From the NCBI RefSeq assembly GCF_012102705.1, contig NZ_JAAVTA010000001.1, positions 1 to 64,000 on the forward strand: a DNA stretch of 64,000 nt, in the 5' to 3' direction. Under the pieces are notes generated by a model that ran no database searches, was not told the origin of the DNA, and saw only the letters and a program-made list of their open reading frames with translations. The DNA comes from Haematospirillum sp. H1815 (GTDB lineage: Bacteria > Pseudomonadota > Alphaproteobacteria > Rhodospirillales > Rhodospirillaceae). This document shows, in pieces, positions 17,689-26,939 of this stretch (position 1 is the stretch's first letter; each line of letters starts with the position of its first letter). A program made the position numbers and the translations under genes.

Positions 17689-19710
17689 TTATATGTCCAG
17701 TTCACGGGCAAAACGGGCGTGGGCCTGAATGAACTGGAACCGCAGCTCGGGTTTGCGCCCCATCAGCTGTTCCACCAAGCTGGCTGTTGCCCGGCTGTCT
17801 TCCAGCTCTTCCTCGGTTTTCTTGCCGGGCAAGACAACCTGAAGCAAGGTCCGGGTTGCCGGGTTCATCGTGGTTTCCTTCAGCTGGGCGGGGGGCATTT
17901 CACCCAGGCCCTTGAACCGGCTGATGTCTACTTTCCCCTTGCCCTTGAAGTGCTTGGCCATGATCTGGTCCCGGTGTGCATCATCCCGCGCATAGATGCT
18001 TTTCCCGCCTTGGGTCAGGCGATACAGGGGCGGCATGGCCAGATACAGCCTGCCATCCTCGATCAAGCCCGGCATTTCACGGTAAAAGAATGTCATAAGG
18101 AGGCTTGCGATATGGGCCCCGTCCACGTCTGCGTCTGTCATGATGATGACCTTGCCGTAGCGCAGCTTTTCTAGATCATACCGGTTGCCGGGGCCGCAGC
18201 CCAAAGCTTCCACCAGGTCCTGCAGTTCTTGGTTGGCGCGCAGTTTCTCGGCGCTGGCCGAGGCGACGTTCAGGATCTTGCCACGCAGCGGCAAAATGGC
18301 CTGCGTTTCCCGGTTGCGGGCCTGCTTGGCTGAACCGCCGGCAGAATCCCCTTCGACGATGAAGAGTTCGGTACCTTCTGCGACAGAACGTGAGCAATCG
18401 GCAAGTTTGCCGGGCAAGCGTAATTTCTTGGTGGCGGATTTGCGTGACATTTCACGACTTTGCTTCCGCCGCAGGCGTTCTTCCTGACGGTTCAGGACGT
18501 GTTCAAGAAGAACATTGGCCGCAGCCGGTGCCCCGGCCAGCCAGTGGTCGAACAGGTCACGGACAGCCTGTTCAACCAGGCGGGTTGCCTCGCTCGACGA
18601 CAGCTTTTCCTTGGTTTGTCCCTGAAACTGGGGCTCCCGGATAAACACAGACAGCATGACACAGCTTCCGCCCAGCACGTCTTCTGCCGTTAGCGTGGCA
18701 CCTTTACGGTTCCCGGTCAGGTCAGCATAGGCCTTCAGTCCCTTGGTGACGGCATTGCGCAGCCCCTGTTCGTGTGTGCCGCCTTCGGGGGTTGGAACGG
18801 TGTTGACATAGGAAGAAAAGAAGCCTTCCTGATCTTCCGGCCAGCACAGGGCCCACTCCACACTGCCCATATCATCAGCCAGAGAGGCACTGCCGGCATA
18901 CAGGCCCGATATGGTGGCCCGCCCCCGCAGGGTTGTGGCGAGAAAATCCTCCAGCCCGTTGGGGAAGTGCAGTTCCTCTGATGCCGGGACAGAGTCCGAT
19001 CCGTCCAGGAGCACCGGATCACAGGACCAGCGAATTTTGACACCCCGGAACAAATAAGCCTTGGAGCGGGCCATTCGGTACAGGGTTGCCGGCCTGAACC
19101 GGGCACGGATACCAAAAATATCCGGGTCTGGGCGGAACCGGACCAAGGTACCACGACGGTTTGATACTGTGCCGGCCAGTTCCAGCGGGCCTTGGGGGGT
19201 GCCGCGTACATAGCTTTGCCGCCACAGTTTCTTATCCCGGGCAACCTCGACAATCATCAGTTCGGACAGGGCATTGACGACAGAGCTTCCCACCCCGTGC
19301 AGCCCGCCCGAGACCTTGTAGGCATCGCCCCCGAATTTTCCACCGGAGTGCAGCGTGGTCAGAATGACTTCCAGCGCCGACTTGTCCCGATACTTCGGAT
19401 GGGGATCCACGGGGATGCCGCGGCCATTGTCGCGGATTGTCACAAAACCATCGGCTGACAGTTCCAGGTCGATGAAGGTGGCGTGTCCTGCCACGGCTTC
19501 GTCCATGGCATTGTCCAGGACCTCTGCCGCCAAGTGATGCATGGCTTTCTCATCGGTACCACCGATATACATGCCCGGGCGTTTGCGTACGGGTTCCAGA
19601 CCTTCCAGGACTTCAATGTCCTTGGCGGTATATTCCTGTGACTTCGGGGCAAGAAACTGAAACAGGTCTGACATGGCACTCGCGCGGTTTGCTGTGATGT
19701 ACGGTGGCAT
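17689..19710 (-). CDS. parE: DNA topoisomerase IV subunit B
   Basis: A 673-residue ParE, the ATPase subunit of topoisomerase IV, which decatenates daughter chromosomes with ParC. The GHKL ATPase motifs are seen (LDNAMDEAVAGHA, RDNGRGIPVD, GGLHGVGSSVVNAL), then the TOPRIM region with EGDSAGGSAKQARNR and TDADVDGAHI, and a C-terminus typical of ParE rather than GyrB. The tail PELRFQFIQAHARFARELDI is conserved in appearance. The ATG at 19710 has GGAG close upstream; an internal ATG at 19674 (MSDLFQF) matches where many homologues begin, so the first 12 residues are uncertain. The drug-target region looks complete. parC is not in the window. Confidence 0.95.
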   Translation of the reverse strand: MPPYITANRASAMSDLFQFLAPKSQEYTAKDIEVLEGLEPVRKRPGMYIGGTDEKAMHHLAAEVLDNAMDEAVAGHATFIDLELSADGFVTIRDNGRGIPVDPHPKYRDKSALEVILTTLHSGGKFGGDAYKVSGGLHGVGSSVVNALSELMIVEVARDKKLWRQSYVRGTPQGPLELAGTVSNRRGTLVRFRPDPDIFGIRARFRPATLYRMARSKAYLFRGVKIRWSCDPVLLDGSDSVPASEELHFPNGLEDFLATTLRGRATISGLYAGSASLADDMGSVEWALCWPEDQEGFFSSYVNTVPTPEGGTHEQGLRNAVTKGLKAYADLTGNRKGATLTAEDVLGGSCVMLSVFIREPQFQGQTKEKLSSSEATRLVEQAVRDLFDHWLAGAPAAANVLLEHVLNRQEERLRRKQSREMSRKSATKKLRLPGKLADCSRSVAEGTELFIVEGDSAGGSAKQARNRETQAILPLRGKILNVASASAEKLRANQELQDLVEALGCGPGNRYDLEKLRYGKVIIMTDADVDGAHIASLLMTFFYREMPGLIEDGRLYLAMPPLYRLTQGGKSIYARDDAHRDQIMAKHFKGKGKVDISRFKGLGEMPPAQLKETTMNPATRTLLQVVLPGKKTEEELEDSRATASLVEQLMGRKPELRFQFIQAHARFARELDI

Positions 19711-19880
19711 ACATCTCCGGTACGGGGCTGCACCGGAGATGGCGGGCGGCCGAAGAGCCGTGTCCGCCCAAGGGGACAGGGTTACTATATCCTGTCACAG
19801 ACGGAAATAGCTGATTGCCTTCAGGAGTTCCGAAAGTCACAATCCGGGTGCTTGCCATTGCGTCAGAGGACAGGCGGACC

Positions 19881-20279
19881 ATGAGAAAAGCCAGCGAAGC
19901 AAACCCCCATTCCGATGGCTCCCTGTATCTGCGTACGATCGCCATGCCTGCGGACACGAATCCTGATGGTGACATCTTTGGCGGCTGGCTGATGTCGCAG
20001 ATGGATCTGGCCGGCGCATCTTATGCCCGTCTGGTTGCCGGAGGGCGTGTTGTTACAATTGCTGTGGATGGGTTTGTCTTCCATAAGCCCATGATGGTGG
20101 GTGACGAACTCAACTGTTACTGCTGGGAGATAAAAAGGGGGCGCACCTCGGTTGGGGTGCGGGTGGAGGCATGGGTCCGGCGCCGTTATACGGGAGTTGA
20201 GGAAAAGGTCACAGAGGGAACCTTTACGTTTGTTGCCCTGGGTGATGATCGCAAGGCCCGGCCTCTTGATCAAGGATAG
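19881..20279 (+). CDS. YciA-type acyl-CoA thioesterase
   Basis: A 132-residue hotdog-fold thioesterase that releases CoA from acyl-CoA. The signature ADTNPDGDIFGGWLMSQMDLAG holds the catalytic Asp of the YciA/BFIT group, followed by VVTIAVDGFVFHKPMMVGDEL. The length fits YciA (about 130). The ATG at 19881 starts just before the conserved region; the longer frame from 19815 adds residues with no family resemblance. It is divergent from parE and followed by the cytochrome c gene after a 227-bp gap. Confidence 0.85.
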   Translation: MRKASEANPHSDGSLYLRTIAMPADTNPDGDIFGGWLMSQMDLAGASYARLVAGGRVVTIAVDGFVFHKPMMVGDELNCYCWEIKRGRTSVGVRVEAWVRRRYTGVEEKVTEGTFTFVALGDDRKARPLDQG

Positions 20280-20506
20280 GGCGGGTTTGTCGCGTCCGGA
20301 TACGGTGTGTAAAAAGGATGGAGGGGCTTGTCTGTTTGTGGTGCAGAGGTCGCCACAAACTATGCTACACGGCGGTACAGAAAAGATTGTTCTGGCACAG
20401 GGCTCTGGATTCTGTGTAATTCCAGAAGTCAGAGGAGCGTGTCGCTGGTCTTGCCCCGGGGAAGGGGCGGGATACCGCGGAAAGTAGAGCCGTTGGAGAG
20501 ATTGGT

Positions 20507-20998
20507 ATGAAGACCGTTTACAAGCTGGGAGCAGCCGTCGGGCTTGCCCTTGTTGCCGTCGTCGGGGCGAAAGTGTTCGGTGGGTTGGTCTATTCGGCTG
20601 CCGCACCGGATGAAGCACCCCGCGTTGCCGGGGCCATGACGTTCCGCAAGGCCGCAACCCAGTCAGGATCGGCTTCTGCTGAGCTGCGGCCCGGGGATGC
20701 GGCTCTGGGCAAGAAGGCGGTGAAAGTGTGCGTGGCCTGCCATACGTTTGATCAGGGAGGGGCCAACAAGGTCGGTCCCAACCTGTTTGGAATTGTCGGG
20801 GCCAAAATTGCTCATGCCGAAGGTTTCAAGTATTCGGATGCTGTCGCCGGTCATGGTGGGAAGTGGGATGCCGGGAATCTGGATAAGTGGCTGACAAATC
20901 CCAAGGACTTCATACCTGGCAACAAGATGTCCTATGCCGGGGTCAAGAGCGAGCAGCAGCGTCGCGATATTATCGCCTATCTTGAGACCCTGCGCTGA
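20507..20998 (+). CDS. Membrane-anchored class I cytochrome c
   Basis: A 163-residue c-type cytochrome with an N-terminal hydrophobic anchor or uncleaved signal (about 8-31), a linker of about 35 residues and a haem domain. The haem site is CVACH (Cys75, Cys78, His79) and the sixth ligand is Met141 in NKMSYAG. GPNLFGIVG is typical of the cytochrome c2/c552 (CycM-like) group that shuttles electrons from the bc1 complex to terminal oxidases at the periplasmic face. GGAGAG lies about 9 nt before the ATG. The specific redox partner is not shown by the context. Confidence 0.92.
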   Translation: MKTVYKLGAAVGLALVAVVGAKVFGGLVYSAAAPDEAPRVAGAMTFRKAATQSGSASAELRPGDAALGKKAVKVCVACHTFDQGGANKVGPNLFGIVGAKIAHAEGFKYSDAVAGHGGKWDAGNLDKWLTNPKDFIPGNKMSYAGVKSEQQRRDIIAYLETLR

Positions 20999-21007
20999 TA
21001 TCCGGGT

Positions 21008-21036
21008 GCCCCCCGTCGTGTGTGCGGGGGCCTTTG
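21008..21036 (+). terminator. Hairpin after the cytochrome c gene
   Basis: GCCCCC (21008-21013) pairs with GGGGGC (21026-21031), followed by a weak T tract (CTTTGG). It is 10 bp past the cytochrome c stop codon and is the likely end of that transcript. Confidence 0.55.
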
Positions 21037-21112
21037 GTTGGTATCTGACACGCTGGATACCGGTATTTCCACATGCAAACAAGGCCCCGCAGGCATGACC
21101 TGGGAGCCTTGA

Positions 21113-21187
21113 TGGTGGGCGATGCAAGGATCGAACTTGCGACCCCACCCGTGTGAAGGGTGTGCTCTACCGCTGAGCTAATCGCCC
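21113..21187 (-). tRNA. tRNA-Val (anticodon CAC)
   Basis: A complete cloverleaf on the minus strand. The acceptor stem is GGGCGAT with ATCGCCC, the D-arm GCTC/GAGC, the anticodon stem CACCC/GGGTG with loop TTCACAC (anticodon CAC, reading GUG), the T-arm GCAAG/CTTGC with loop TTCGATC, and an encoded CCA end at 21113-21115. Confidence 0.96.
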
Positions 21188-21205
21188 GGTACTTTTCCCT
21201 TACAT

Positions 21206-21228
21206 CGCTGCCCTTTAAAAGGGCAGCG
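21206..21228. repeat. Hairpin upstream of tRNA-Val
   Basis: A 10-bp perfect inverted repeat (CGCTGCCCTT with AAGGGCAGCG, 3-nt loop) lies 18 bp beyond the 5' end of tRNA-Val. It has no T-run. It may be part of the tRNA leader or a transcription barrier between the plus-strand cytochrome unit and glmU. Confidence 0.5.
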
Positions 21229-21454
21229 CATTCGGGAGGCCGGCTTTATAAGCTGTGTGCCCCCATTCGTCAAGGCTGTATTCCCGAAAGGTGACTTGGC
21301 TCAGCAAGATGGCAGGCTGTATCTATAATACAGTGTAACATTCTTTGATTTTGGATAGCGGTATCTGGTATGGCAGGGTGCCTTGTCTCAAGGTGTTGGG
21401 CTTTTTCCGGCCTTTGCCGTTGTTCTTTTCCTTCCGGTTTCAGGGGGACCCTGT

Positions 21455-22819
21455 ATGACTGTTACCCAAGACGTCCCTGATTCTGTCGCCATTATCTTGG
21501 CCGCAGGCCTCGGCACCCGTATGAAATCAACCCGTCCAAAGGTGTTGCACCCCGTGCTGGGGCGCCCGATGGTTGCTCATGTCGCCGATGCAGCGCGCTG
21601 TGCCGGCATTGAACAGTTGGTGGCGGTAATTGGGCCAGAGGGTGGGGCCGTTTCTGATGTGCTTGGCCCCGTCCCGACAGCGATACAAAGGGATCGTCTG
21701 GGAACGGCCCATGCTGTTCTGCAGGCGCGTTCCGTAATGTCTGTGACTGGCCATATGCCGGATACGGTTGTTGTGCTTTATGGCGACACGCCGCTTCTGC
21801 AGGCTGATACAATCCGTCGCCTTGTCCAGGCCCGTCGGGACAGCCACGCCGGTGTCGCCGTGCTTGGTTTCCAGGCTGCTGATCCCGGTGCTTATGGTCG
21901 TTTGGTTATGGGGCCGTCCGGTCTTGAGCGGATTGTGGAAGCCAAAGATGCCGACGAGGCACAGCAACGTCTGCGCCTGTGTAACTCGGGTGTGATGGCG
22001 ATTGATGGTGCCTGTCTTTGGCGCTGGCTGGAACAGGTGGGAAATGAAAATGCCAAGGGTGAGTACTATCTGACTGATATCGTTGCCCTGGCCCACGCGG
22101 ATGACCGTGCCTGTGTTGTTGTGGAAGGCCCTGAGGAAGAGTTTCTTGGCGTCAATTCCCGGGTAGAGCTGTCTGCCTGTGAGGCTATTGCCCAAAGGCG
22201 CATGCGGCAGCGCATGATGGAATCCGGCGTGACCCTGATTGACCCGGATACCGTTACATTCAGCTGGGATACTCGGTTGGGGCAGGATGTGGTTGTATGG
22301 CCCTTTACTATCTTTGGTCCGGGTGTCTCGGTGGCTGACAACGTCGAGATAAAGGGTTTCTGCCACCTTGAGGGATGTCGTGTTGCCGAGGGTGCCGTTC
22401 TTGGGCCGTATGCCCGGCTGCGTCCTGGTGCAGACATTGGTGCCGAAGCGCATGTCGGTAACTTTGTGGAAATCAAGAATGCGGTGCTTGCTGATGGTGT
22501 CAAGGTCAACCACCTGTCCTACATCGGCGACGCTTCTGTCGGAACCCGGTCGAATATCGGGGCGGGGACCATTACCTGTAATTACGACGGGTACAAGAAG
22601 CACCGTACGGACATTGGTGCTGGGGTTCTGATTGGATCCAATACGTCCCTGGTTGCTCCGGTCACGGTTGGTGACGGGGCTGTGACCGGTGCCGGATCGG
22701 TGTTAACCCGCGATGTTCCCTCTGGAGCACTGGCCCTGGGGCGGGCCGAGCAGAAGAATGTAGAGCGATGGGGGATCCATTTTCATAAAAGCAAAAAAGA
22801 AGAAGCAACACGCGGCTGA
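21455..22819 (+). CDS. glmU: Bifunctional GlmU (GlcN-1-P acetyltransferase / GlcNAc-1-P uridyltransferase)
   Basis: A 454-residue enzyme that makes UDP-GlcNAc for peptidoglycan and lipopolysaccharide. The N-terminal uridyltransferase domain has LAAGLGTRMKSTRPKVLHP and YGDTPLL; the C-terminal half is a left-handed beta-helix with hexapeptide repeats, including GNFVEIKNA, KVNHLSYIGDA and the acetyltransferase segment NYDGYKKH. The ATG at 21455 has GGGGGA upstream; the longer frame from 21383 adds a hydrophobic stretch not expected in this cytoplasmic enzyme. glmS starts only 14 bp after the stop, so the two form an operon for the whole hexosamine branch except GlmM. A TATAAT sequence (21324-21329) inside a CTGTAT/ATACAG dyad may be part of the promoter. 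Confidence 0.97.
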   Translation: MTVTQDVPDSVAIILAAGLGTRMKSTRPKVLHPVLGRPMVAHVADAARCAGIEQLVAVIGPEGGAVSDVLGPVPTAIQRDRLGTAHAVLQARSVMSVTGHMPDTVVVLYGDTPLLQADTIRRLVQARRDSHAGVAVLGFQAADPGAYGRLVMGPSGLERIVEAKDADEAQQRLRLCNSGVMAIDGACLWRWLEQVGNENAKGEYYLTDIVALAHADDRACVVVEGPEEEFLGVNSRVELSACEAIAQRRMRQRMMESGVTLIDPDTVTFSWDTRLGQDVVVWPFTIFGPGVSVADNVEIKGFCHLEGCRVAEGAVLGPYARLRPGADIGAEAHVGNFVEIKNAVLADGVKVNHLSYIGDASVGTRSNIGAGTITCNYDGYKKHRTDIGAGVLIGSNTSLVAPVTVGDGAVTGAGSVLTRDVPSGALALGRAEQKNVERWGIHFHKSKKEEATRG

Positions 22820-22833
22820 CAGGAAGCAAGAGC

Positions 22834-24657
22834 ATGTGCGGGATTATTGGTGTCATTGGTGAACAGGATGCAGCTCCCCTTCTGGTGGGAGGACTGAAGC
22901 GTCTTGAGTATCGCGGCTATGACAGTGCCGGTATCGCAACGCTGGTTGGCAGCGAAATTGCCCGTTGCCGTGCTGAAGGGAAGCTGGTCAACCTTGAAGC
23001 CCGGCTTGCCTTGGCCCCCCTGTCCGGAAGCGTTGGTATCGGGCATACCCGCTGGGCCACGCATGGTGTGCCGGTTGAGCGCAATGCCCACCCGCATTCC
23101 GATGGTCGGGTGGCGGTGGTGCATAATGGCATTATCGAGAATTACAGTGCTCTGCGGGCCGAGCTGGAGGCGGCAGGCTGTGTGTTCCGCAGTGATACGG
23201 ATACAGAAACCATTGTTCATCTGATCAGCTCGTATTGGCAGCCGGGTGCTGACCCTGTTGAGGCAACGCACAAGGCTCTCCTGCGTCTGGAGGGAGCATT
23301 TGCCCTGGCTGTTATCTTTGCCGGACAGACGGATCTGATGATAGCGGCCCGGCGTGGCAGCCCGCTTGCCGTTGGGTATGGGCAGGGGGAAATGTTTGTT
23401 GGATCGGATGCCCTGGCCCTTGTGCACGTGACCAACCGTCTCAGCTATCTGGAGGAGGGGGACTGGGCCATCCTCAGCCGCAGCGGGGTCGAGATCCGCA
23501 CTACAGAAGGCTTGAAGGTCGAGCGGCCGGTTCATGTCAGCGCCCTGTCCAGTGCAGCGGTTGGCAAGGGGGGGCACCGCCATTATATGGCCAAGGAGAT
23601 TTTCGAGCAGCCCCAGGTGATCGGTGACAGTCTGCGGGCCTTGGTCAATCCGTTGACCCGTACGGTTACCTTGCCTGATCTTCCCTTTGATCTGGCTTCG
23701 GTCAACCGCATTACGATTGTGGCGTGTGGAACGTCATTTTATGCGGGACTGGTTGCCCGATACTGGCTTGAGCAAATTGCCCGTATTCCGGTTGACATTG
23801 ACGTTGCCAGCGAGTTTCGGTACCGGAATCCGGTGTTGCAGCCCGCCGGGCTGGCCCTTTTCATTTCGCAGTCCGGTGAAACCGCTGATACCTTGGCAGC
23901 CTTGCGGTACTGCAAGGCTCATGGTCAGAAAATTGTGTCCTTGGTCAATGTGACCGAAAGCACAATGGCCCGGGAGAGTGATGCCATCCTGCACACATTG
24001 GCCGGGCCTGAGATCGGGGTTGCATCGACCAAGGCCTTTACAACGCAGTTGACGGTTCTTGCCTGCCTTGTTCTGGCGCTGGCCCGCGCCCGTGGCGCTG
24101 TAACGGCCGAAAGAGAAATGCAGTTGGCCCATGCCTTGGGTGAGGTGCCGGCGCGTGTGGCGGAAATTCTTAATCATGACGAGCATATTCGCCGTATTGC
24201 CGAAGATGTCATGCAAGCCCGTGACGTCTTGTATCTTGGGCGTGGATCCAGCTATCCCATTGCTCTGGAAGGGGCCCTGAAGCTGAAGGAGATCAGTTAC
24301 ATTCACGCCGAGGGGTATGCTGCGGGAGAAATGAAGCACGGCCCGATTGCCCTGATTGATGACAAGGTGCCTGTTGTGGTTATCGCTCCTGGTGATGAGC
24401 TGCTGGACAAGACCATATCCAATGTTCAGGAGACAGTTGCACGAGGTGGGCGTGTTATTGTGTTCTCGGATGCCCGTGGTGTTGCCCGTATGCGGGACAG
24501 TGCTGTTCATGCTGTCATTCTGCCCGAGGTTGATCCCTTTGTAGCCCCCATCCTGTACGCACTGCCTGTTCAGCTGTTAGCCTATCATGTGGCTGTTCTG
24601 AAGGGTACGGATGTTGATCAGCCGCGCAATCTGGCCAAAAGCGTAACGGTGGAATAG
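22834..24657 (+). CDS. glmS: Glutamine--fructose-6-phosphate aminotransferase (isomerising)
   Basis: A 607-residue GlmS that makes glucosamine-6-phosphate from fructose-6-phosphate and glutamine. The N-terminal glutaminase starts MCGIIG with the nucleophile Cys2, and includes GHTRWATHG and VHNGIIEN. The two SIS isomerase domains show CGTSFYAG, SQSGETADT, TKAFTTQ, GRGSSYPIALEGALKLKEISYIHAEGY split over the second SIS, and the C-terminal DQPRNLAKSVTVE. The length is standard. It lies directly downstream of glmU. No glmS ribozyme is apparent in the short spacer. Confidence 0.98.
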   Translation: MCGIIGVIGEQDAAPLLVGGLKRLEYRGYDSAGIATLVGSEIARCRAEGKLVNLEARLALAPLSGSVGIGHTRWATHGVPVERNAHPHSDGRVAVVHNGIIENYSALRAELEAAGCVFRSDTDTETIVHLISSYWQPGADPVEATHKALLRLEGAFALAVIFAGQTDLMIAARRGSPLAVGYGQGEMFVGSDALALVHVTNRLSYLEEGDWAILSRSGVEIRTTEGLKVERPVHVSALSSAAVGKGGHRHYMAKEIFEQPQVIGDSLRALVNPLTRTVTLPDLPFDLASVNRITIVACGTSFYAGLVARYWLEQIARIPVDIDVASEFRYRNPVLQPAGLALFISQSGETADTLAALRYCKAHGQKIVSLVNVTESTMARESDAILHTLAGPEIGVASTKAFTTQLTVLACLVLALARARGAVTAEREMQLAHALGEVPARVAEILNHDEHIRRIAEDVMQARDVLYLGRGSSYPIALEGALKLKEISYIHAEGYAAGEMKHGPIALIDDKVPVVVIAPGDELLDKTISNVQETVARGGRVIVFSDARGVARMRDSAVHAVILPEVDPFVAPILYALPVQLLAYHVAVLKGTDVDQPRNLAKSVTVE

Positions 24658-24696
24658 TATTCTTTCCGTTAGTGCTGGGGGCTCGGGATTGTTCGC

Positions 24697-25497
24697 ATGG
24701 TGGGCGTGGAAAAAAGTGCGCGTGTCGCCTTGAGCAAACGGTGGGCTGGGGCTGGTGTTGAAACGGGAGATGTCGTCCTAGTTCATAGCAGCATTAAACG
24801 CACACTTGCAGAATTCAGGCATGCTGGCGTTGCTGTTGATGCAGGTGATATTCTTCAAAGCTTTCTCGATGTCGTTGGGGCAAGGGGGACTCTTCTGCTG
24901 CCGTTGTTCAATTTTGATTTTACGTCAGGGGTTCCCTTTGACATCAGGCGCACCCCGTCAAGAATGGGCGCGTTGGCGGAAGCTGGGCGCGTGCATGCCG
25001 AAGCTGTCAGGACCGGGCATCCCATTTATTCGTTTGCAGTGATTGGATATCGCTCAAATGAATTCGAGAATATCGATAATGAAAGCGGTTATTCAGAGGA
25101 ATCGCCTTTTGGTCTTCTGAAGAGGATGGATGGAAAAATAGCTGCCCTTGATCGGGATGACCAAGGTTGCATGACGTTCTATCATCATGTTGAAGAAGTC
25201 AAAAAAGTTGATTACCGTCTTTTCAAGACCTTCGCAGCTCCATACACAGATTGGAATGGCGTCACGGAAAGCAAGTCCTACAAGCTGTATGTCCGGGATC
25301 TGGAACGCGGTGTGCAAACGCACGTCAATCCTGCCGGTGAATTATTGTGGGAAAAAGGCTTGTACAAGGGCGACAGACCTTTGGTCGGGTCAGGTCTTCG
25401 CGTTGTAAGAAGCAAGGCCATGTTTGATCTTGTAGGGCAGATTATTGATCAGGGGAAAGCATTGGGAATGCTATACTCTTTGGAGAAATTACCTTGA
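24697..25497 (+). CDS. AAC(3)-family N-acetyltransferase, probably acting on a glycan
   Basis: A 266-residue member of the aminoglycoside 3-N-acetyltransferase (antibiotic NAT-like) family. The acetyl-CoA binding beginning GDVVLVHSSIKR and the segments GTLLLPLFNFDF and RMGALAEAGR are typical, as is the GHPIYSFAVIG strand. Many members outside resistance loci acetylate amino sugars of surface polysaccharides. The stop codon overlaps the start of the DUF4910 gene (TTGA), so the two are translationally coupled; this pairing is often met in polysaccharide clusters. The ribosome binding site at the ATG is weak, so the start is less sure. A/T-richer codons than in neighbours suggest transfer. An antibiotic-resistance role is not supported by the context. 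Confidence 0.8.
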   Translation: MVGVEKSARVALSKRWAGAGVETGDVVLVHSSIKRTLAEFRHAGVAVDAGDILQSFLDVVGARGTLLLPLFNFDFTSGVPFDIRRTPSRMGALAEAGRVHAEAVRTGHPIYSFAVIGYRSNEFENIDNESGYSEESPFGLLKRMDGKIAALDRDDQGCMTFYHHVEEVKKVDYRLFKTFAAPYTDWNGVTESKSYKLYVRDLERGVQTHVNPAGELLWEKGLYKGDRPLVGSGLRVVRSKAMFDLVGQIIDQGKALGMLYSLEKLP

Positions 25498-26795
25498 CAG
25501 GTCAGCATATTCATCAGCTTGCACGGCGGCTTTGGGGTATTAATCGCAGCCTCACAGGGGAAGGTGTCAGGGAAACACTGCGAATAATCAAGGGCATTCT
25601 TCCGGAGCTCCAGATCCATGAGGTTCCAAGCGGGACGCAGGTTTTTGACTGGACGGTTCCAAAAGAGTGGAGGGTCCGAGAGGCATACATTATCGATCCG
25701 AGTGGCAAGAAAATTTGTGACTTCAGGTCAAACAATTTACACCTTGTCGGATACAGTGTCCCAGTAAAGCAGAAGATCAGCCTTGAGGACTTGCAGAAGC
25801 ACCTCTATTCCCTTCCAGACCAGCCAGCAGCAATACCTTATATTACCTCGTACTACAAAGAACGCTGGGGCTTTTGTTTGCCGCAGATCCTGCGTGACAA
25901 CCTTATTGATGGTGAGTACGAGGTGTTCATTGACAGCGAGCTTTTCGATGGATCCCTGACATACGGAGAAGTGTTCTTGAGAGGGCGTTCCAGGGAAGAA
26001 GTGTTCCTGTCAACGTATGTTTGTCATCCTTCAATGGCAAATAACGAACTCTCTGGTCCAACGGTGACGACGTACATTGCAAAATGGCTGAAAGAGAGGG
26101 GGGATAATAGATTCAGCTACCGTATTGTTTTCATACCGGAAACAATAGGATCCATTTGTTATGTCAGCCGGAATCTCGACAGTTTGAAGTCCAGGGTTTT
26201 TGCTGGTTTCAATGTGACATGCATTGGAGATGACCGCACCTATTCCTATCTTCCGTCACGCCATGGGGCAACCATCAGCGATCATGTTGCGAAGCATGTC
26301 CTGAAGCATATCTGCCCTGAATACAAAGCTTATACATGGGGCGACAGGGGGAGTGACGAGAGGCAGTATTGTGCCCCTGGTGTAGATTTGCCTATGGCCT
26401 CGATTATGAGGACAAAATACGCCGAGTATGACGAGTACCATACGTCCTTGGATGATCTGGATCATGTCGTCACCCCCGAGGGACTTGAGGGCGGGTACAA
26501 TGCCCTTTTGCGGGCTATTGAGGTGATCGAGCGGAATGGTTATCCCAAGGTCAAGGTACTCTGTGAGCCGCAGTTGGGAAAGAGGGGACTCTATCCAACA
26601 TTGTCAACAAAATCGAGTGGCCTGGAGATTCGATTGATGATGGACCTGATTACCTGGTCCGATGGCACACGATCTCTGCTTGAAATCGCAGAGCTGTGCA
26701 GGGTGCCAGTATGGGATCTTTATCCGCTTGTTGACAAGCTGTCCGGTCATGATCTTCTTGATGTTATGGACGGCCCGCTACCCTTGCAGGCTTGA
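25494..26795 (+). CDS. DUF4910 (M28-like aminopeptidase-fold) protein with winged-helix tail
   Basis: A 433-residue protein with three parts: an N-terminal DUF2172-like segment (WGINRSLTGEGVRETL; VPSGTQVFDWTVPKEW), an M28-like zinc peptidase core with VCHPSMANNELSG, the PETIGSI segment and YHTSLDDLDHV supplying probable metal ligands, and a C-terminal winged-helix domain (from about 365; SLLEIAELCRV). The start is TTG, coupled to the preceding AAC(3)-like gene by a 4-nt overlap, with TGGAG 8 nt upstream. The biochemical role is unknown. Its pairing with an N-acetyltransferase suggests modification of an amide-linked substituent on a sugar, but that is inference. Confidence 0.8.
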   Translation: MTGQHIHQLARRLWGINRSLTGEGVRETLRIIKGILPELQIHEVPSGTQVFDWTVPKEWRVREAYIIDPSGKKICDFRSNNLHLVGYSVPVKQKISLEDLQKHLYSLPDQPAAIPYITSYYKERWGFCLPQILRDNLIDGEYEVFIDSELFDGSLTYGEVFLRGRSREEVFLSTYVCHPSMANNELSGPTVTTYIAKWLKERGDNRFSYRIVFIPETIGSICYVSRNLDSLKSRVFAGFNVTCIGDDRTYSYLPSRHGATISDHVAKHVLKHICPEYKAYTWGDRGSDERQYCAPGVDLPMASIMRTKYAEYDEYHTSLDDLDHVVTPEGLEGGYNALLRAIEVIERNGYPKVKVLCEPQLGKRGLYPTLSTKSSGLEIRLMMDLITWSDGTRSLLEIAELCRVPVWDLYPLVDKLSGHDLLDVMDGPLPLQA

Positions 26796-26939
26796 GTCCT
26801 TACTCTATCTTCTGATGCATGGATCCAGTCTGCTCCTGTTTCCTCACGCCATGTCATTTTGCCCTTGTCGTCGGGGCATGGGTTGACTTTGCAGGGCAGG
26901 CGGGTGATTCCTTGCAAGGTAAGACAGGGAGTATGCGGT

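Noticed and set aside
21527-22603. A 358-codon frame antisense to glmU
   Set aside because: It is a mirror of a highly conserved gene with no binding site; length follows from codon bias.
22820-22833. Possible glmS ribozyme or riboswitch before glmS
   Set aside because: The spacer is only 14 bp, far too short, and glmS ribozymes are essentially known from Gram-positive bacteria.
24697-25497. Aminoglycoside resistance gene
   Set aside because: The family includes glycan acetyltransferases and the coupled DUF4910 gene supports that reading; resistance should not be claimed from sequence alone.
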